A stretch of 64,000 bases of DNA from Paenibacillus sp. FSL H8-0048 (lineage in GTDB: Bacteria; Bacillota; Bacilli; Paenibacillales; Paenibacillaceae). Position 1 is the first letter of the stretch, and each line of letters opens with the position of its first letter. Positions 26,094 through 35,801 of the stretch are shown piece by piece. The notes beneath the pieces are model-generated. The model did not search any database. It saw only the letters and a program-made list of their open reading frames with translations, and was not told the DNA's origin. The stretch covers positions 6,076,001 to 6,140,000 of the forward strand of contig NZ_JBBODF010000001.1 of NCBI RefSeq assembly GCF_038002825.1, in the 5' to 3' direction. The translations under genes and the position numbers were made by a program.

Positions 26094-28103
26094 GTGACTT
26101 TGAAGAAAAAACTGGCAGTATCTACACTAGCAGTAAGCATGGCAGCGGCATCCGTTGCCGGATTCCCGTTCAGCAGCAAGGGGCTGGCTGAACATTTTGG
26201 AGTGAGTACAGCTTCCGCAGCAGCAGTATCGCAGGCAGATGTGAAGGCTAAGGTTGAGAAGATTTATGCTCAGCTGACAGAAGCCGACAGAGTATTGCTT
26301 CTGAATTACAAAAATCAAGCAAACGCTGTGGATCTTGCAGCATTCAGAGAAATCTTCAAGCCAGTACTTGAGAAGCTTACCTTCCTGGAAGAAGCTGACG
26401 TGATAACTGCCCATGCAGCATTCAAGAGCGTATCCAGTGTAGTCTATGATGTGTATGACAAGGATTACACGGCAATCAAGAATATCCGTTATGATGTGAA
26501 GAATGTGGACCTGCTGAAGAAGATTGCTGCTGAGGCTGGCGTAAAGAATCTTACAACGGATGATTTCATTGAATTCCTGTTCGGCGCGGATGGTGTTGAA
26601 GCCCAGCTCCGCGCATTACTCAGCAGCAAAACTAGCTCGGAACTGTTGGACATCGTTGCTAATCCTGCAAGCCAGGACAACTTGATTAATGATGCCATTA
26701 CTACAGTGCTTAACCACAAGACAGGTACTGGAGCCCTTACAGTAAGCCAAGTAGTGTACAATCTTCACATTTCTCCTGCTGATGTTAAGGAGAGCCTGAA
26801 GAACCTGAGTGTTGCAGTTCCAGCAACGAAGCCAGCAGTGAAAGCCCTGGCTACAGCTTATATCAAAGCTTACGGCTTCAGCGGTGGCGGTACTACTAAC
26901 CCTCCTGGAACTGGCACTAGCGGCGGCAACGGCACAGTAACAACTCCAGTTACGAACCCTACAGCTACACCAGGCCTGTATGATGTATCCAAGCTGGTAA
27001 CGATTGTAGGCGACAAAGCAACCCTGAAGCTGGTAGATGCTGACGTATTGAAAGCCTTTGACGCACTGGTTGCAGCTAATGCCGGTAAGACAGGTCTTAC
27101 GCTTACCCTGAACCTGGGCACAGTGAACGCGGCAACTGTAGAAGTGCCATTGTCCAAAGCAATTATCGAAGCAGCCAAGGCGAAAGGCATTGCCAACATT
27201 GCAATTACTTTCAACGGCTTGACCGTAACGATTCCAGTAGGACAGTTCAGTGAAGCTATTACACTGACTACTTCCACTGTAGCAGATGCAACCGTAACTT
27301 CCCTGTCCAGCAATAAGCTGACATCCAGCGTGTATGACTTCCAACTGAATGTGGGCGGTGTGGTTACATCCACCTTCAAGCAGCCAATCATCATCAAGCT
27401 GCCGCTTAAGAATACAGAAGGCGTTGACCGTGAACTGCTGTCCGTTGCTAAGGTAGTCTACAAAGAACTGCAATACCAGGGCGGTGTTGTAGATGGTGAT
27501 TACATCACTGAACCGCGTGACAGCTTCTCTTCCTACGCTGTACTGGAGAACAAAGTCAGCTTCAAGGATGTTGCCAGTGTTCAGGCTTGGGCTGGAAGAC
27601 AGATCTCTGTAGTAGCAGCCAAGGGTGCTATTGAAGGCGTAGGTAACGGCAACTTTGCTCCGAAGAACAACGTGACCCGTGCAGAATTCGCCAAGATGCT
27701 GATCCGCGCACTGAACCTGGAGAATAACTCCGCGAAGCAGAGCTTCGGCGATGTAAGCTCCACTGCCTGGTATGCTCCTTATGTAGCTGTTGCTGCTGAG
27801 AAGGGCATCATTACTGGACGCAGTGCAGCCCAGTTCGATCCTAATGCAACGATTACGCGCGCCGAAATGGCAACAATGATTGCCCGTGCCGTGAAGTCGC
27901 AGAAGCCGGAAGCTGCTACGAATGTCAGCTCCCTGAGCAAGTTCTCCGATGCAGGCAAGATCGCTGCTTCCCTGAAAGACGGAGTAGCCTTCGCTGCCAG
28001 CAATAACCTGGTTATCGGCAACGCCGGCAAGTTCAATCCTAACAACACAGCTACACGTGCTGAAGCTGCAGTGATTATCTACCGTACGATCAACTTCAAG
28101 TAA
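26094..28103 (+). CDS. S-layer-like protein with three C-terminal SLH domains
   Basis: A 669-residue exported protein with a GTG start behind AAAGAGGTGG. The signal peptide ends near residue 43 (STASAAA). The N-terminal half is helical; a Gly/Thr/Pro linker (about 263-290) precedes a beta-rich central part. Three SLH domains fill about residues 490-669, each with the TRAE motif (VTRAEFAKML, ITRAEMATMI, ATRAEAAVII). SLH domains bind pyruvylated secondary cell wall polymer. Codon use is very uniform, and the gene has its own strong terminator, both typical of an abundant protein. Its place between the phosphatase and Wzz/CpsD genes suggests a link with surface glycosylation. Confidence 0.88.
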   Translation: MTLKKKLAVSTLAVSMAAASVAGFPFSSKGLAEHFGVSTASAAAVSQADVKAKVEKIYAQLTEADRVLLLNYKNQANAVDLAAFREIFKPVLEKLTFLEEADVITAHAAFKSVSSVVYDVYDKDYTAIKNIRYDVKNVDLLKKIAAEAGVKNLTTDDFIEFLFGADGVEAQLRALLSSKTSSELLDIVANPASQDNLINDAITTVLNHKTGTGALTVSQVVYNLHISPADVKESLKNLSVAVPATKPAVKALATAYIKAYGFSGGGTTNPPGTGTSGGNGTVTTPVTNPTATPGLYDVSKLVTIVGDKATLKLVDADVLKAFDALVAANAGKTGLTLTLNLGTVNAATVEVPLSKAIIEAAKAKGIANIAITFNGLTVTIPVGQFSEAITLTTSTVADATVTSLSSNKLTSSVYDFQLNVGGVVTSTFKQPIIIKLPLKNTEGVDRELLSVAKVVYKELQYQGGVVDGDYITEPRDSFSSYAVLENKVSFKDVASVQAWAGRQISVVAAKGAIEGVGNGNFAPKNNVTRAEFAKMLIRALNLENNSAKQSFGDVSSTAWYAPYVAVAAEKGIITGRSAAQFDPNATITRAEMATMIARAVKSQKPEAATNVSSLSKFSDAGKIAASLKDGVAFAASNNLVIGNAGKFNPNNTATRAEAAVIIYRTINFK

Positions 28104-28122
28104 GTAAATAGTATTGTGGAGA

Positions 28123-28157
28123 GCCTCCTCTCGTCGTATAGAGAGGAGGCACTTTTT
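28123..28157 (+). terminator. rho-independent terminator of the SLH gene
   Basis: GCCTCCTCTC and GAGAGGAGGC form a perfect 10-bp stem around GTCGTATA, then ACTTTTT. Confidence 0.93.
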
Positions 28158-28200
28158 AGGATATAGGGAATAAGAATTTACAGCTTGGAGGGAAATGCAC

Positions 28201-28977
28201 TTGTCAGCACAAGAATTGGATTTGCGCGATTATTTCCAGATTGTCAGGAAGAGACTGTGGATGATTATCAGCATTGTTATCGTGGCTTGTGTTCTTGCCG
28301 GGATCTACAGCTTATATATCAAGAATCCCGTCTATGAAGCTTCAACCAAGATCATTGTTAATCAGACGCCTACCCAAGCTACGGCGGCGCAGCTGGATCT
28401 GAATCAGATTAATACCAACATTCAGCTGATCAATACGTACAAGGAAATTATCAAGACTCCGGCGATTCTCGATGTTGTGGCTAAGAACTATCCTGAGTTC
28501 GGGATTACGGCAGAGGAGATGCTGAAGAAGGTTAACGTGAGTTCCGTAAATAATACGCAGGTGATGACACTTGTCGTTCGAGATAATTCATACCAGAGAG
28601 CCGCAGAGATCGTGAATGCCATATCACTTGTATTTAAGCAGGAGATTCCGTCCTTGTTCAACGTACAGAATGTGTCCATCCTCAACGAAGCCAAGCTTAA
28701 TCCGCCAGTTGCACCCGGACCGGTGGAGCCGAATGTGGTCATGAACCTCGCGATTGCTTTTATCGTATCCCTGATGATCGGTCTGGGGATTGCCTTCCTG
28801 CTGGAGTATCTCGACGATACGCTGAAGACAGAAGACGACATTAAGAAATACCTTGGACTTCCGACTATAGCTATGATTACCCGGCTGGGCCAGGAAGAAA
28901 CCAAGACCACCGGGCAGCAGGCTCAGACACAGAGCAGAAAGGCGGGGGAACTAGAGCATGTCACAGCAGCCAAATAA
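28201..28977 (+). CDS. Wzz/CpsC-type chain-length and kinase-modulator protein
   Basis: About 258 residues, with a membrane segment near each end (about 22-42 and 180-203) around an extracytoplasmic helical domain. This is the Wzz/polysaccharide co-polymerase layout. The Pro-rich motif before the second helix (PPVAPGPVEPN) is diagnostic. In Gram-positives the C-terminal tail activates the separate CpsD kinase. TTG 28201 lies 9 bases after GGAGG and is preferred; ATG 28195, two codons earlier, is only 3-4 bases from it. It overlaps cpsD by 20 bases. Confidence 0.9.
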   Translation: MSAQELDLRDYFQIVRKRLWMIISIVIVACVLAGIYSLYIKNPVYEASTKIIVNQTPTQATAAQLDLNQINTNIQLINTYKEIIKTPAILDVVAKNYPEFGITAEEMLKKVNVSSVNNTQVMTLVVRDNSYQRAAEIVNAISLVFKQEIPSLFNVQNVSILNEAKLNPPVAPGPVEPNVVMNLAIAFIVSLMIGLGIAFLLEYLDDTLKTEDDIKKYLGLPTIAMITRLGQEETKTTGQQAQTQSRKAGELEHVTAAK

Positions 28978-29644
28978 ACAACGCCATCTGATCACCGTGA
29001 CCAACCCGCGTTCGCCGGTATCCGAGGCCTTTCGGGCACTGCGCACGAACATTGATTTCTCCTCTGTAGATGAACAGATCCAGATTATTATGGTCACTTC
29101 TTCCGGACCGGAGGAAGGGAAATCAACCGTAACCGCTAACCTGGCCGCTGCGTACGCGCAAGCGGATAAGAAGGTGCTGCTGATCGACGGTGACTTGCGT
29201 AAGCCTACAGCGCATAAGACTTTTTCCCTGAGTAACCGGTATGGATTATCCTCTTTGCTCTCGCAGCAGGCGAATCTGTCTGAAGTTATTCAGGAATCCG
29301 GTGTGAATAACCTGTATCTGATGACCTCCGGCCCGATTCCTCCGAATCCTGCCGAGATGATGGCCTCCAACCGGATGAGTGCGGTGCTGCAGGAGCTGCG
29401 CCAGTTATATGATGTAATTCTGATTGATACACCTCCGCTGTTGGCCGTTACAGATGCACAGATTGTGGCCTCCAAGAGTGACGGCGTAATTATGGTGGTC
29501 AGCTACGGTAAGGTGAAGCGCGATATTGCAGCGAAGGCCAAGGACAATCTCGACCGGGTCGGAGCCAAGATGCTGGGCGTGGTTCTGAACAACGTGAAGC
29601 GCAAGGCCAGTGAAGGCTACTACTATTACTACTATGGCAATTGA
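28958..29644 (+). CDS. CpsD/CapB-type BY-kinase (protein tyrosine kinase)
   Basis: A 228-residue bacterial tyrosine kinase. Walker A is SGPEEGKST (about 47-55), Walker A' LLIDGDLRKP (about 74-83) and Walker B VILIDTPP. The N-terminal SPVSEAFRALRTNI helix mediates ring formation. It ends in a Tyr cluster (six consecutive Tyr, then GN), the autophosphorylation tail. With the Wzz protein it controls polymer length and export, and the upstream PHP phosphatase is its likely antagonist. Confidence 0.95.
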   Translation: MSQQPNKQRHLITVTNPRSPVSEAFRALRTNIDFSSVDEQIQIIMVTSSGPEEGKSTVTANLAAAYAQADKKVLLIDGDLRKPTAHKTFSLSNRYGLSSLLSQQANLSEVIQESGVNNLYLMTSGPIPPNPAEMMASNRMSAVLQELRQLYDVILIDTPPLLAVTDAQIVASKSDGVIMVVSYGKVKRDIAAKAKDNLDRVGAKMLGVVLNNVKRKASEGYYYYYYGN

Positions 29645-29679
29645 ATTGAGATAAATTGTTATTTTTGGAGGCACTGAAA

Positions 29680-31512
29680 ATGACAGCCAAAACAAGAGTG
29701 TTTATGTTGTTTCTAATTGATATTGCGATCATATGGTTTAGTGTAGTCACTTCGTATATGTTCCGTTTCTTTGATGGCATTCCTCATGAATATGTTGTAC
29801 AGATGATTCAGTTTGGAATAATTTCTACTGTTGCGATTGGTGGGAACTTAGTCTATTTCGGGTTATATCGCCGGATGTGGCAATATGCCAGTATTGGTGA
29901 AATAGTATCTATTCTTAAGGCTATAATGACTGGGGCAATCATAGCTTATGGTATAGCTCTATTAATTCTACCAGCGCGTGTACCCTTCGGAGTAGAGGTT
30001 CGGATTATGGAGACCATTCTAGTTCTGGTTGGTGGCATCCGCTTCCTATGGAGATTCCTTCGAAAGGAACGGATTAATGACAAGAATAGAGAGACCCATG
30101 CTTTAATCGTCGGAGCCGGAGATTGTGGAATGTTAATTGCTAAGGAAATGATGGGTCCATCGTTTGCCGATACGAAATTGGTAGGCTTCATTGACGACAG
30201 CTCCAATAAATATCATATGTCTATTTTGGGACTGCCTGTCTTGGGAAATAGATATGATCTGCCCCGTCTGGTGAAGGAAAAGAACATTCATGAGATTATT
30301 ATTGCCATGCCTTCAGTTTCCAGAACTGAAATATCCGAGATTATTAACCTGGCCAAGACAACAGGAGCCAAGCTGAAGATTATCCCTGCATTGAATGACC
30401 TGATTGCAGGTAAGATTTCTGTCAAGAAGCTCCGCGATGTCAGTGTAGAAGACCTTCTGGGCCGTGAGCCGATTGTGGCAGACATGAACAGTATTCTGGG
30501 CTATGTTCATAACAAGACCGTATTGGTTACGGGCGCAGGCGGTTCAATCGGATCAGAGCTATGCCGCCAGATCTCTCCTTTTGCACCGGATAAGCTGCTG
30601 ATTCTGGGACATGGCGAGAACAGTATTTATACAATTGAAATGGAGCTGCGTAAGAGCTTCCCTTACCTGGAAATCGTTACCGTGATTGCTGATATTCAGG
30701 ACCGGTCAAGGCTGATGGATATATTCCAGAGCTACAAGCCGCAGGTCGTCTTTCATGCGGCAGCACATAAGCACGTTCCTCTGATGGAGCGTAATCCTTC
30801 GGAGGCAATCAAGAATAATGTCTTCGGGACCCGCAATGTAGCTGACTGTGCAGACAAATATGGCGCAGAGCGCTTCGTGATGATCTCGTCCGACAAGGCC
30901 GTGAACCCGACCAGCGTCATGGGGGCCACGAAGCGGATTGCCGAGATGTATGTGCAGAGCTTAAATACCTCAAGCCAAACGAAGTTCTCGGCAGTTCGAT
31001 TCGGAAATGTTCTTGGCAGTCGAGGCAGTGTTATTCCAGCTTTCAAAAAGCAGATTGCTGCTGGGGGACCAGTAACCGTTACTCATCCGGAGATGGTCCG
31101 TTATTTCATGACAATACCTGAGGCTGTTCAATTAGTTATTCAATCTGGTTCTTTTGCCAAGGGTGGAGAGGTATTTGTGTTGGACATGGGTGAACCAGTG
31201 AAGATACTTAATCTTGCCGAGGATCTAATTACTTTATCTGGTTATGAACCGTATACAGATATTGATATTACATTCTCAGGAATTCGTGAAGGCGAGAAGC
31301 TGTATGAAGAGTTGCTGACAGATGAGGAGAACCTGGGTTCCACTCATCATGACCGGATTTTCATTGGCAGACCTAATGTCTTTACTCAGAGCCAAATGGA
31401 GCTTGAATTCAAACGGTTAGAACGGGTTATTACAGAAGATGCGGAGGCCATCCGCGAAGTGATTAACCAGATCGTGCCGATGCAGCCAGTCATCCAGGCA
31501 GCCATTAGCTAA
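29680..31512 (+). CDS. UDP-sugar 4,6-dehydratase, PglF/CapD family, membrane-bound
   Basis: A 610-residue protein. Four N-terminal membrane helices (about 8-120) are followed by a CoA-binding-like Rossmann domain (LIVGAGDCGMLIAKEM, about 140) and a second, catalytic SDR domain (VLVTGAGGSIGSELCRQI, about 285; active-site region SSDKAVNPTSVMGATKR). The product is probably UDP-4-keto-6-deoxy-GlcNAc, the first intermediate of UDP-bacillosamine-type sugars, which fits the aminotransferase and acetyltransferase downstream. ATG 29680 follows TTGGAGG by 8 bases. Confidence 0.9.
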   Translation: MTAKTRVFMLFLIDIAIIWFSVVTSYMFRFFDGIPHEYVVQMIQFGIISTVAIGGNLVYFGLYRRMWQYASIGEIVSILKAIMTGAIIAYGIALLILPARVPFGVEVRIMETILVLVGGIRFLWRFLRKERINDKNRETHALIVGAGDCGMLIAKEMMGPSFADTKLVGFIDDSSNKYHMSILGLPVLGNRYDLPRLVKEKNIHEIIIAMPSVSRTEISEIINLAKTTGAKLKIIPALNDLIAGKISVKKLRDVSVEDLLGREPIVADMNSILGYVHNKTVLVTGAGGSIGSELCRQISPFAPDKLLILGHGENSIYTIEMELRKSFPYLEIVTVIADIQDRSRLMDIFQSYKPQVVFHAAAHKHVPLMERNPSEAIKNNVFGTRNVADCADKYGAERFVMISSDKAVNPTSVMGATKRIAEMYVQSLNTSSQTKFSAVRFGNVLGSRGSVIPAFKKQIAAGGPVTVTHPEMVRYFMTIPEAVQLVIQSGSFAKGGEVFVLDMGEPVKILNLAEDLITLSGYEPYTDIDITFSGIREGEKLYEELLTDEENLGSTHHDRIFIGRPNVFTQSQMELEFKRLERVITEDAEAIREVINQIVPMQPVIQAAIS

Positions 31513-31535
31513 TTAGAGATGTGGAGGTACCTGAA

Positions 31536-32216
31536 GTGAAAAGATGGACAAAAGTATTGATCTGGACGCTGTCGGTCATCGTGGTGCTAGGTATTGGCGG
31601 AGTGTTCGCGGCTAATTATGCTGTCGATAAGCTGATGAACTCAATGTCGGGCGGCTTCGATATGGAAGCTGGTAATACGACCAGTGTCCCTCAAGGACAA
31701 GTGACTGAGCCTGTAGTAGCAGATAGTGATCCGTCTGCGGAGCCAGCAGCTTCTGTTGCTCCGGCAATAAGCTCTGCACCAGATAGCACACCTGTATCTG
31801 GTAATACGGTTGTTCCGGCAGCTGCAAACAAGGATAAGCCGGTAAGTACTGACAAACCCGCAAGCATACCTGTCCCCACACCCGCAGGAGTTGATGGATT
31901 AGCACATATTTCAACGGACAAGGCTAAGGAAGTTCAAGAGAACGTAACGATCACAGATAAAGCAAATGTGGCAGCGATCGTAGCCTCACAGCTCAGTGTA
32001 TCAGATATTAAGAGATTGCAAGAGTTAGCCAAAGGCGGACTAACAACTGAGGAGAAGCGGGAAGCCCGCAGCATCATCCTCGGTAAAGTCTCAGAGGAGC
32101 AATATAACGAATTAGCTCAGATTGCCAAGAAATACGGCGTCAGCCAAGGCAAGACCCGGGATCAGATCTTAGCTGAAGAAGAACAACTCAAAGCCCAAGA
32201 AAAAGGAAGTGAATAG
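31536..32216 (+). CDS. membrane-anchored protein of unknown function
   Basis: About 226 residues with a GTG start 8 bases after GGAGG. One membrane helix (about 6-29) is followed by a long low-complexity Pro/Ala/Ser/Thr/Val spacer (about 45-125) and a C-terminal charged helical domain (...NVAAIVASQLSVSDIKRLQELAKGG...) outside the membrane. The order suggests an anchored extracytoplasmic domain. It stands only 2 bases before the next stalk-domain lipoprotein gene, so the two probably act together. No family recognised. Confidence 0.65.
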   Translation: MKRWTKVLIWTLSVIVVLGIGGVFAANYAVDKLMNSMSGGFDMEAGNTTSVPQGQVTEPVVADSDPSAEPAASVAPAISSAPDSTPVSGNTVVPAAANKDKPVSTDKPASIPVPTPAGVDGLAHISTDKAKEVQENVTITDKANVAAIVASQLSVSDIKRLQELAKGGLTTEEKREARSIILGKVSEEQYNELAQIAKKYGVSQGKTRDQILAEEEQLKAQEKGSE

Positions 32217-32218
32217 GC

Positions 32219-33271
32219 ATGTTCAAGATCAAGATTCCAGCAGCAGCACTTCTGAGCGTAGCCTTAATGGGCTGTGAGCCACTGACAGCATCCGCTCCAG
32301 TTACCACAGTAGCAGCAGCAACTCCTGTAACCACTGCAACAGCAGCGCCCATCAAAGCGTCCAATTCTATCAAAGTGCAGAATGTGGATGTGACCATGCT
32401 ATTCGATGGTGTAGCACTACAGCCGCCAGCCGGACAACATGTGTTCATGTACAATAACACCACCTATGTTCCTTTGCGCTTCATGTCTTATGCCTTGCAG
32501 AAGAGCGTGAGCTGGGATGCCAAGAATCTGAAAGTAACCGTGGCTGAGCCAAGCAGCTCAGAGATGGTAGTCATTAAGGAATACCTGATGAATGCGACTT
32601 CCAGTCCTTCTTTTGCAGCCAAAAATATTACCCTGAACAACGTTAATGCAAGTTATGTATTTAGCGGGAGCACGAAGGCGTTACCCAAGGGCCAATCTAG
32701 TTATCTACTGAACGGCTCGATCTATGTCCCTCTAAGATTCTTATCGGAATCTGTAGGAAATTCCATTAGCTGGAATCCAAAAACAAAGACCATAACAGCA
32801 AATTCTAAAGACTACGAAGAAAATACAGCTTCTGCGAAACCAACCGACAAGGGAGCTAGCCCATCTGCAAGTGCAACCCCGGCACCGGCAGCAACTCCAG
32901 CGGCTGAACCAGGTGGAGCAGCAGGCGGCTCAGGATCGGCAGGAACAGGGTCTGGTAAGGTTTCTTATGAGAGTATCACTAGTGAGACTGAGGCGAAGCT
33001 GAGCTCGCTACAGTCGCAGAGCACCTCTACATTGTTAGCAACTGCCTTTGAATATATGAGTGCTACAGATGCTGGAACCAAGCAAAGTATCAAGGCAAAA
33101 GGGATACAGCAACTAGCTTCTTTTAAAGCCTCATTTAACAGTATAATCGCTGACGCTGAACAAAAACTAAACAGTAATGGATATAGCACGGCTATTATTG
33201 CTCAGTATAGAGCGGCCTTCGAGGCTGACCTGGATAAGGGAAGAGCTATCGCTGAGGGTATGGGGAAATAG
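32219..33271 (+). CDS. lipoprotein with two copper-amine-oxidase-N stalk domains
   Basis: A 350-residue lipoprotein; the lipobox ALMGC ends at about residue 19. Two stalk domains are recognisable by the repeated YVPLRF motif followed by a SWD/SWN turn: YVPLRFMSYALQKSVSWD (about 82-99) and YVPLRFLSESVGNSISWN (about 170-187). A low-complexity Pro/Ala/Gly linker (about 200-240) and a helical C-terminal domain follow. Such domains are common in surface proteins of Paenibacillaceae. Placement between the dehydratase and the initiating transferase implies a structural or assembly role in the glycan system; this is an inference. Confidence 0.75.
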   Translation: MFKIKIPAAALLSVALMGCEPLTASAPVTTVAAATPVTTATAAPIKASNSIKVQNVDVTMLFDGVALQPPAGQHVFMYNNTTYVPLRFMSYALQKSVSWDAKNLKVTVAEPSSSEMVVIKEYLMNATSSPSFAAKNITLNNVNASYVFSGSTKALPKGQSSYLLNGSIYVPLRFLSESVGNSISWNPKTKTITANSKDYEENTASAKPTDKGASPSASATPAPAATPAAEPGGAAGGSGSAGTGSGKVSYESITSETEAKLSSLQSQSTSTLLATAFEYMSATDAGTKQSIKAKGIQQLASFKASFNSIIADAEQKLNSNGYSTAIIAQYRAAFEADLDKGRAIAEGMGK

Positions 33272-33369
33272 CAGGTGTTGAATTGCTTTATCAAAAAAGA
33301 GGGATTGTCGAGAAGATGGCGGGTTAACATCCGCTATTTTCATTATCTGAAAACAGAGGTTGATAGTGA

Positions 33370-33990
33370 ATGAGGCCATACTTAGTAGTAAAAAGGGTTG
33401 TTGATTGGCTCATTGCATGTGTGCTTGTTGTATTAAGTTCCCCCTTTATGATAGCAGCAATTATAGCTGTGAAGTTTAGCTCTAAGGGGCCTGTCTTGTT
33501 TAAGCAAAAACGCCCAGGGAAAAACTGCAAAATCTTCACGGTTTATAAGTTTAGGACAATGTCTCTAGAGACGGATGAGCTCGGAGAGCTTTTGCCCGAT
33601 ATTCAAAGAATGACTAAGGTAGGTTCTTTTTTGCGTAAGACGAGCATTGATGAACTGCCCCAATTGTTTAACATTCTTAAGGGGGATATGAGCTTCATTG
33701 GGCCCCGTCCTCTGCTAGTCAAATATCTTGAATATTATACACCTGAACAAAATCGTAGACATGAAGTTACACCAGGAATATCAGGGTGGGCTCAAGTGAA
33801 TGGAAGAAATACAATCAGCTGGCAAGAAAAGTTCGATTATGATGTTTGGTATGTTGATCATATTAATTTAAAGCTCGATATGAGGATTTTCTGGAAAACG
33901 GTTAAGAATGTTTTGATTAGAGAAGGAGTTAACAATTCTCAGACAGATACGATGCCAGTCTTTACCGGTGGCAATACAATTGAAAGCTGA
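33370..33990 (+). CDS. initiating phosphoglycosyl transferase, PglC type
   Basis: A 206-residue monotopic phosphoglycosyl transferase that moves a sugar phosphate from a UDP-sugar to undecaprenyl phosphate. The N-terminal re-entrant helix (about 11-35) carries the basic KRVVDW start. The catalytic Asp-Glu dyad lies in RKTSIDELPQL (about 95-105), followed by the KGDMSFIGPRPLL motif and PGISGWAQVNGRN. The short form without extra membrane helices fits bacillosamine-type substrates (PglC/WecB-like). A weak hairpin (about 33,316-33,341) precedes it. Confidence 0.93.
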   Translation: MRPYLVVKRVVDWLIACVLVVLSSPFMIAAIIAVKFSSKGPVLFKQKRPGKNCKIFTVYKFRTMSLETDELGELLPDIQRMTKVGSFLRKTSIDELPQLFNILKGDMSFIGPRPLLVKYLEYYTPEQNRRHEVTPGISGWAQVNGRNTISWQEKFDYDVWYVDHINLKLDMRIFWKTVKNVLIREGVNNSQTDTMPVFTGGNTIES

Positions 33991-34017
33991 TTATTCTATC
34001 AAGGCCAGGTGAATTCA

Positions 34018-34656
34018 TTGGGAAACTTATTGATCTTGGGGGCTGGAGGACATGGTAAGGTTGTAGCAGAAACAGCTTTGCGTACTGGTCTATGGGATGA
34101 AATAGCTTTTTTAGACAATGATAGTACTCTTAATAAGGTAATAGGGATTCCTGTTATTGGGGGTTTCGATACTTATCCTAACCATAAAGAGACATATTCT
34201 AGTGCGATCGTTGCCATTGGGAATAATCACAGTAGATTGACTTGGCTGACTACACTTGAACAAGCAGGCTACAAAATTCCTGTAATAATTCATCCCTCCA
34301 GCATATTAAGTAAATTCTGTGAAATTGAGTCCGGTACTGTAGTACTTGCTGGTGTTGTGGTCAATGCAAACGCTAGAATCGCAAAGGGATGCATCCTCAA
34401 TACTTCAAGTACGATTGATCATGATTGTGTGATTGGGAACGGGGTTCATATTTCTCCTGGCACGAATGTTAGCGGAACAGTTACAATTAATGATTTCACT
34501 TGGCTAGGTGTAGGGTCGAAGATCGTAAATAATATCACTATAGGCTCCTATGTGATTGTTGCAGCTGGCGCTGTAGTAATTAATGATATTCCTGATAGTG
34601 TAATGGTAGCAGGTGTACCAGCACAAATAAAAAAATGCTTTGGAGATGAAACGTAA
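34018..34656 (+). CDS. sugar O/N-acyltransferase, PglD/NeuD family
   Basis: About 212 residues. An N-terminal Rossmann-like domain (LLILGAGGHGKVVAE) binds the UDP-amino sugar; a C-terminal left-handed beta-helix of hexapeptide repeats (about 95-200) binds acetyl-CoA. The catalytic His is in the TIDHDCVIG coil. It would N-acetylate the 4-amino sugar made by the next gene's product, completing UDP-N,N'-diacetylbacillosamine or a close relative. TTG 34018 is preferred (AGGTG six bases upstream); GTG 34009 is the alternative. Confidence 0.88.
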   Translation: MGNLLILGAGGHGKVVAETALRTGLWDEIAFLDNDSTLNKVIGIPVIGGFDTYPNHKETYSSAIVAIGNNHSRLTWLTTLEQAGYKIPVIIHPSSILSKFCEIESGTVVLAGVVVNANARIAKGCILNTSSTIDHDCVIGNGVHISPGTNVSGTVTINDFTWLGVGSKIVNNITIGSYVIVAAGAVVINDIPDSVMVAGVPAQIKKCFGDET

Positions 34657-35801
34657 TGCAGGAGCGTATTTATTTGTCACCTCCACATATGAGTGGAAAT
34701 GAAATGAAATACATACAGGAGGCATTCGATAGTAACTGGATTGCTCCTTTAGGTACTAACGTTGATAAGTTCGAAGAAGAGATCTGCGACTATGTTGGCA
34801 TGGAGCATGGGCTTGCCTTGTCATCGGGGACAGCAGGAATTCACCTGGCACTGAAATACTTTGGTGTAGGTCCTGGTGATTATGTGTTCTGTTCAGATTT
34901 AACTTTTGCAGGAAGCTGTAATCCGATTCTTTACCAGTATGCGAATCCAGTATTCATTGATTCCGAACCGGAAACTTGGAACATGTCACCCATTGCTTTA
35001 GAGAAAGCATTCGAGTGGGCCAAAAAAGAAAATAAAATGCCAAAGGCAGTTATTATAGTAGATTTATATGGTCAAAGTGCAGATTATGATGCATTACTTC
35101 CGATCTGTGAGCATTATGGTGTACCAGTCATTGAAGATGCAGCAGAAGCCCTCGGAGCCTCATACAAGGGGAAAAAGTGCGGCTCATTTGGTCACATTGG
35201 TATCTTTTCATTTAACGGGAACAAGATTATCACTACCTCTGGCGGTGGAATGATCGTTTCTAACGATGAAGAAGCAATTAAGAAAATGCGTTTCTGGGCC
35301 ACGCAGTCTAGGGAGCCAGCAAAGCATTATGAGCATAAAGAGGTAGGTTATAATTATAGAATTTCCAATATAAGTGCGGGAATAGGCCGAGGGCAACTCC
35401 AGGCTTTGGATAGTTTTATAGATAACCGAAAGTTTATATTCGAACAATATAAAAATAAACTTAAAGAATTACCAATCTGTTTTATGCCAATCTCTGATTT
35501 AGGAAATCCTAATTACTGGTTAACAGTGCTGACTCTGAAAGAAAATGTTGAATTGAATCCTGAATATATAATCAATAAATTAGAGATGGAAAATATTGAA
35601 TCTAGACCATTGTGGAAACCGATGCACCTGCAGCCGATTTTCATAGATGTACCTATGTTCTATCACAGTGAAACAGAGTGTATTGGTAACAATTTGTTTG
35701 AATATGGAATTTGTCTTCCTTCAGGCTCTTCCATGACTTTAGAACAGCTAGAACTAGTTATAGATACACTTAAAGATATCTTTGAATCGGTGAAGCAATG
35801 A
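34656..35801 (+). CDS. PLP-dependent sugar aminotransferase, DegT/DnrJ/EryC1/StrS (PglE-like)
   Basis: A 381-residue fold-type I aminotransferase. The internal-aldimine Lys is in FSFNGNKIITTSGGGMIV (about residue 188). The PLP Asp is in IEDAAEALGA (about 160) and SSGTAGIHLAL near 55 holds the phosphate. It converts the 4-keto sugar from the dehydratase to a 4-amino sugar. The start overlaps the acyltransferase stop (TAATG), so enzyme and partner are coupled. Its stop overlaps the next glycosyltransferase start (ATGA). Confidence 0.92.
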   Translation: MQERIYLSPPHMSGNEMKYIQEAFDSNWIAPLGTNVDKFEEEICDYVGMEHGLALSSGTAGIHLALKYFGVGPGDYVFCSDLTFAGSCNPILYQYANPVFIDSEPETWNMSPIALEKAFEWAKKENKMPKAVIIVDLYGQSADYDALLPICEHYGVPVIEDAAEALGASYKGKKCGSFGHIGIFSFNGNKIITTSGGGMIVSNDEEAIKKMRFWATQSREPAKHYEHKEVGYNYRISNISAGIGRGQLQALDSFIDNRKFIFEQYKNKLKELPICFMPISDLGNPNYWLTVLTLKENVELNPEYIINKLEMENIESRPLWKPMHLQPIFIDVPMFYHSETECIGNNLFEYGICLPSGSSMTLEQLELVIDTLKDIFESVKQ

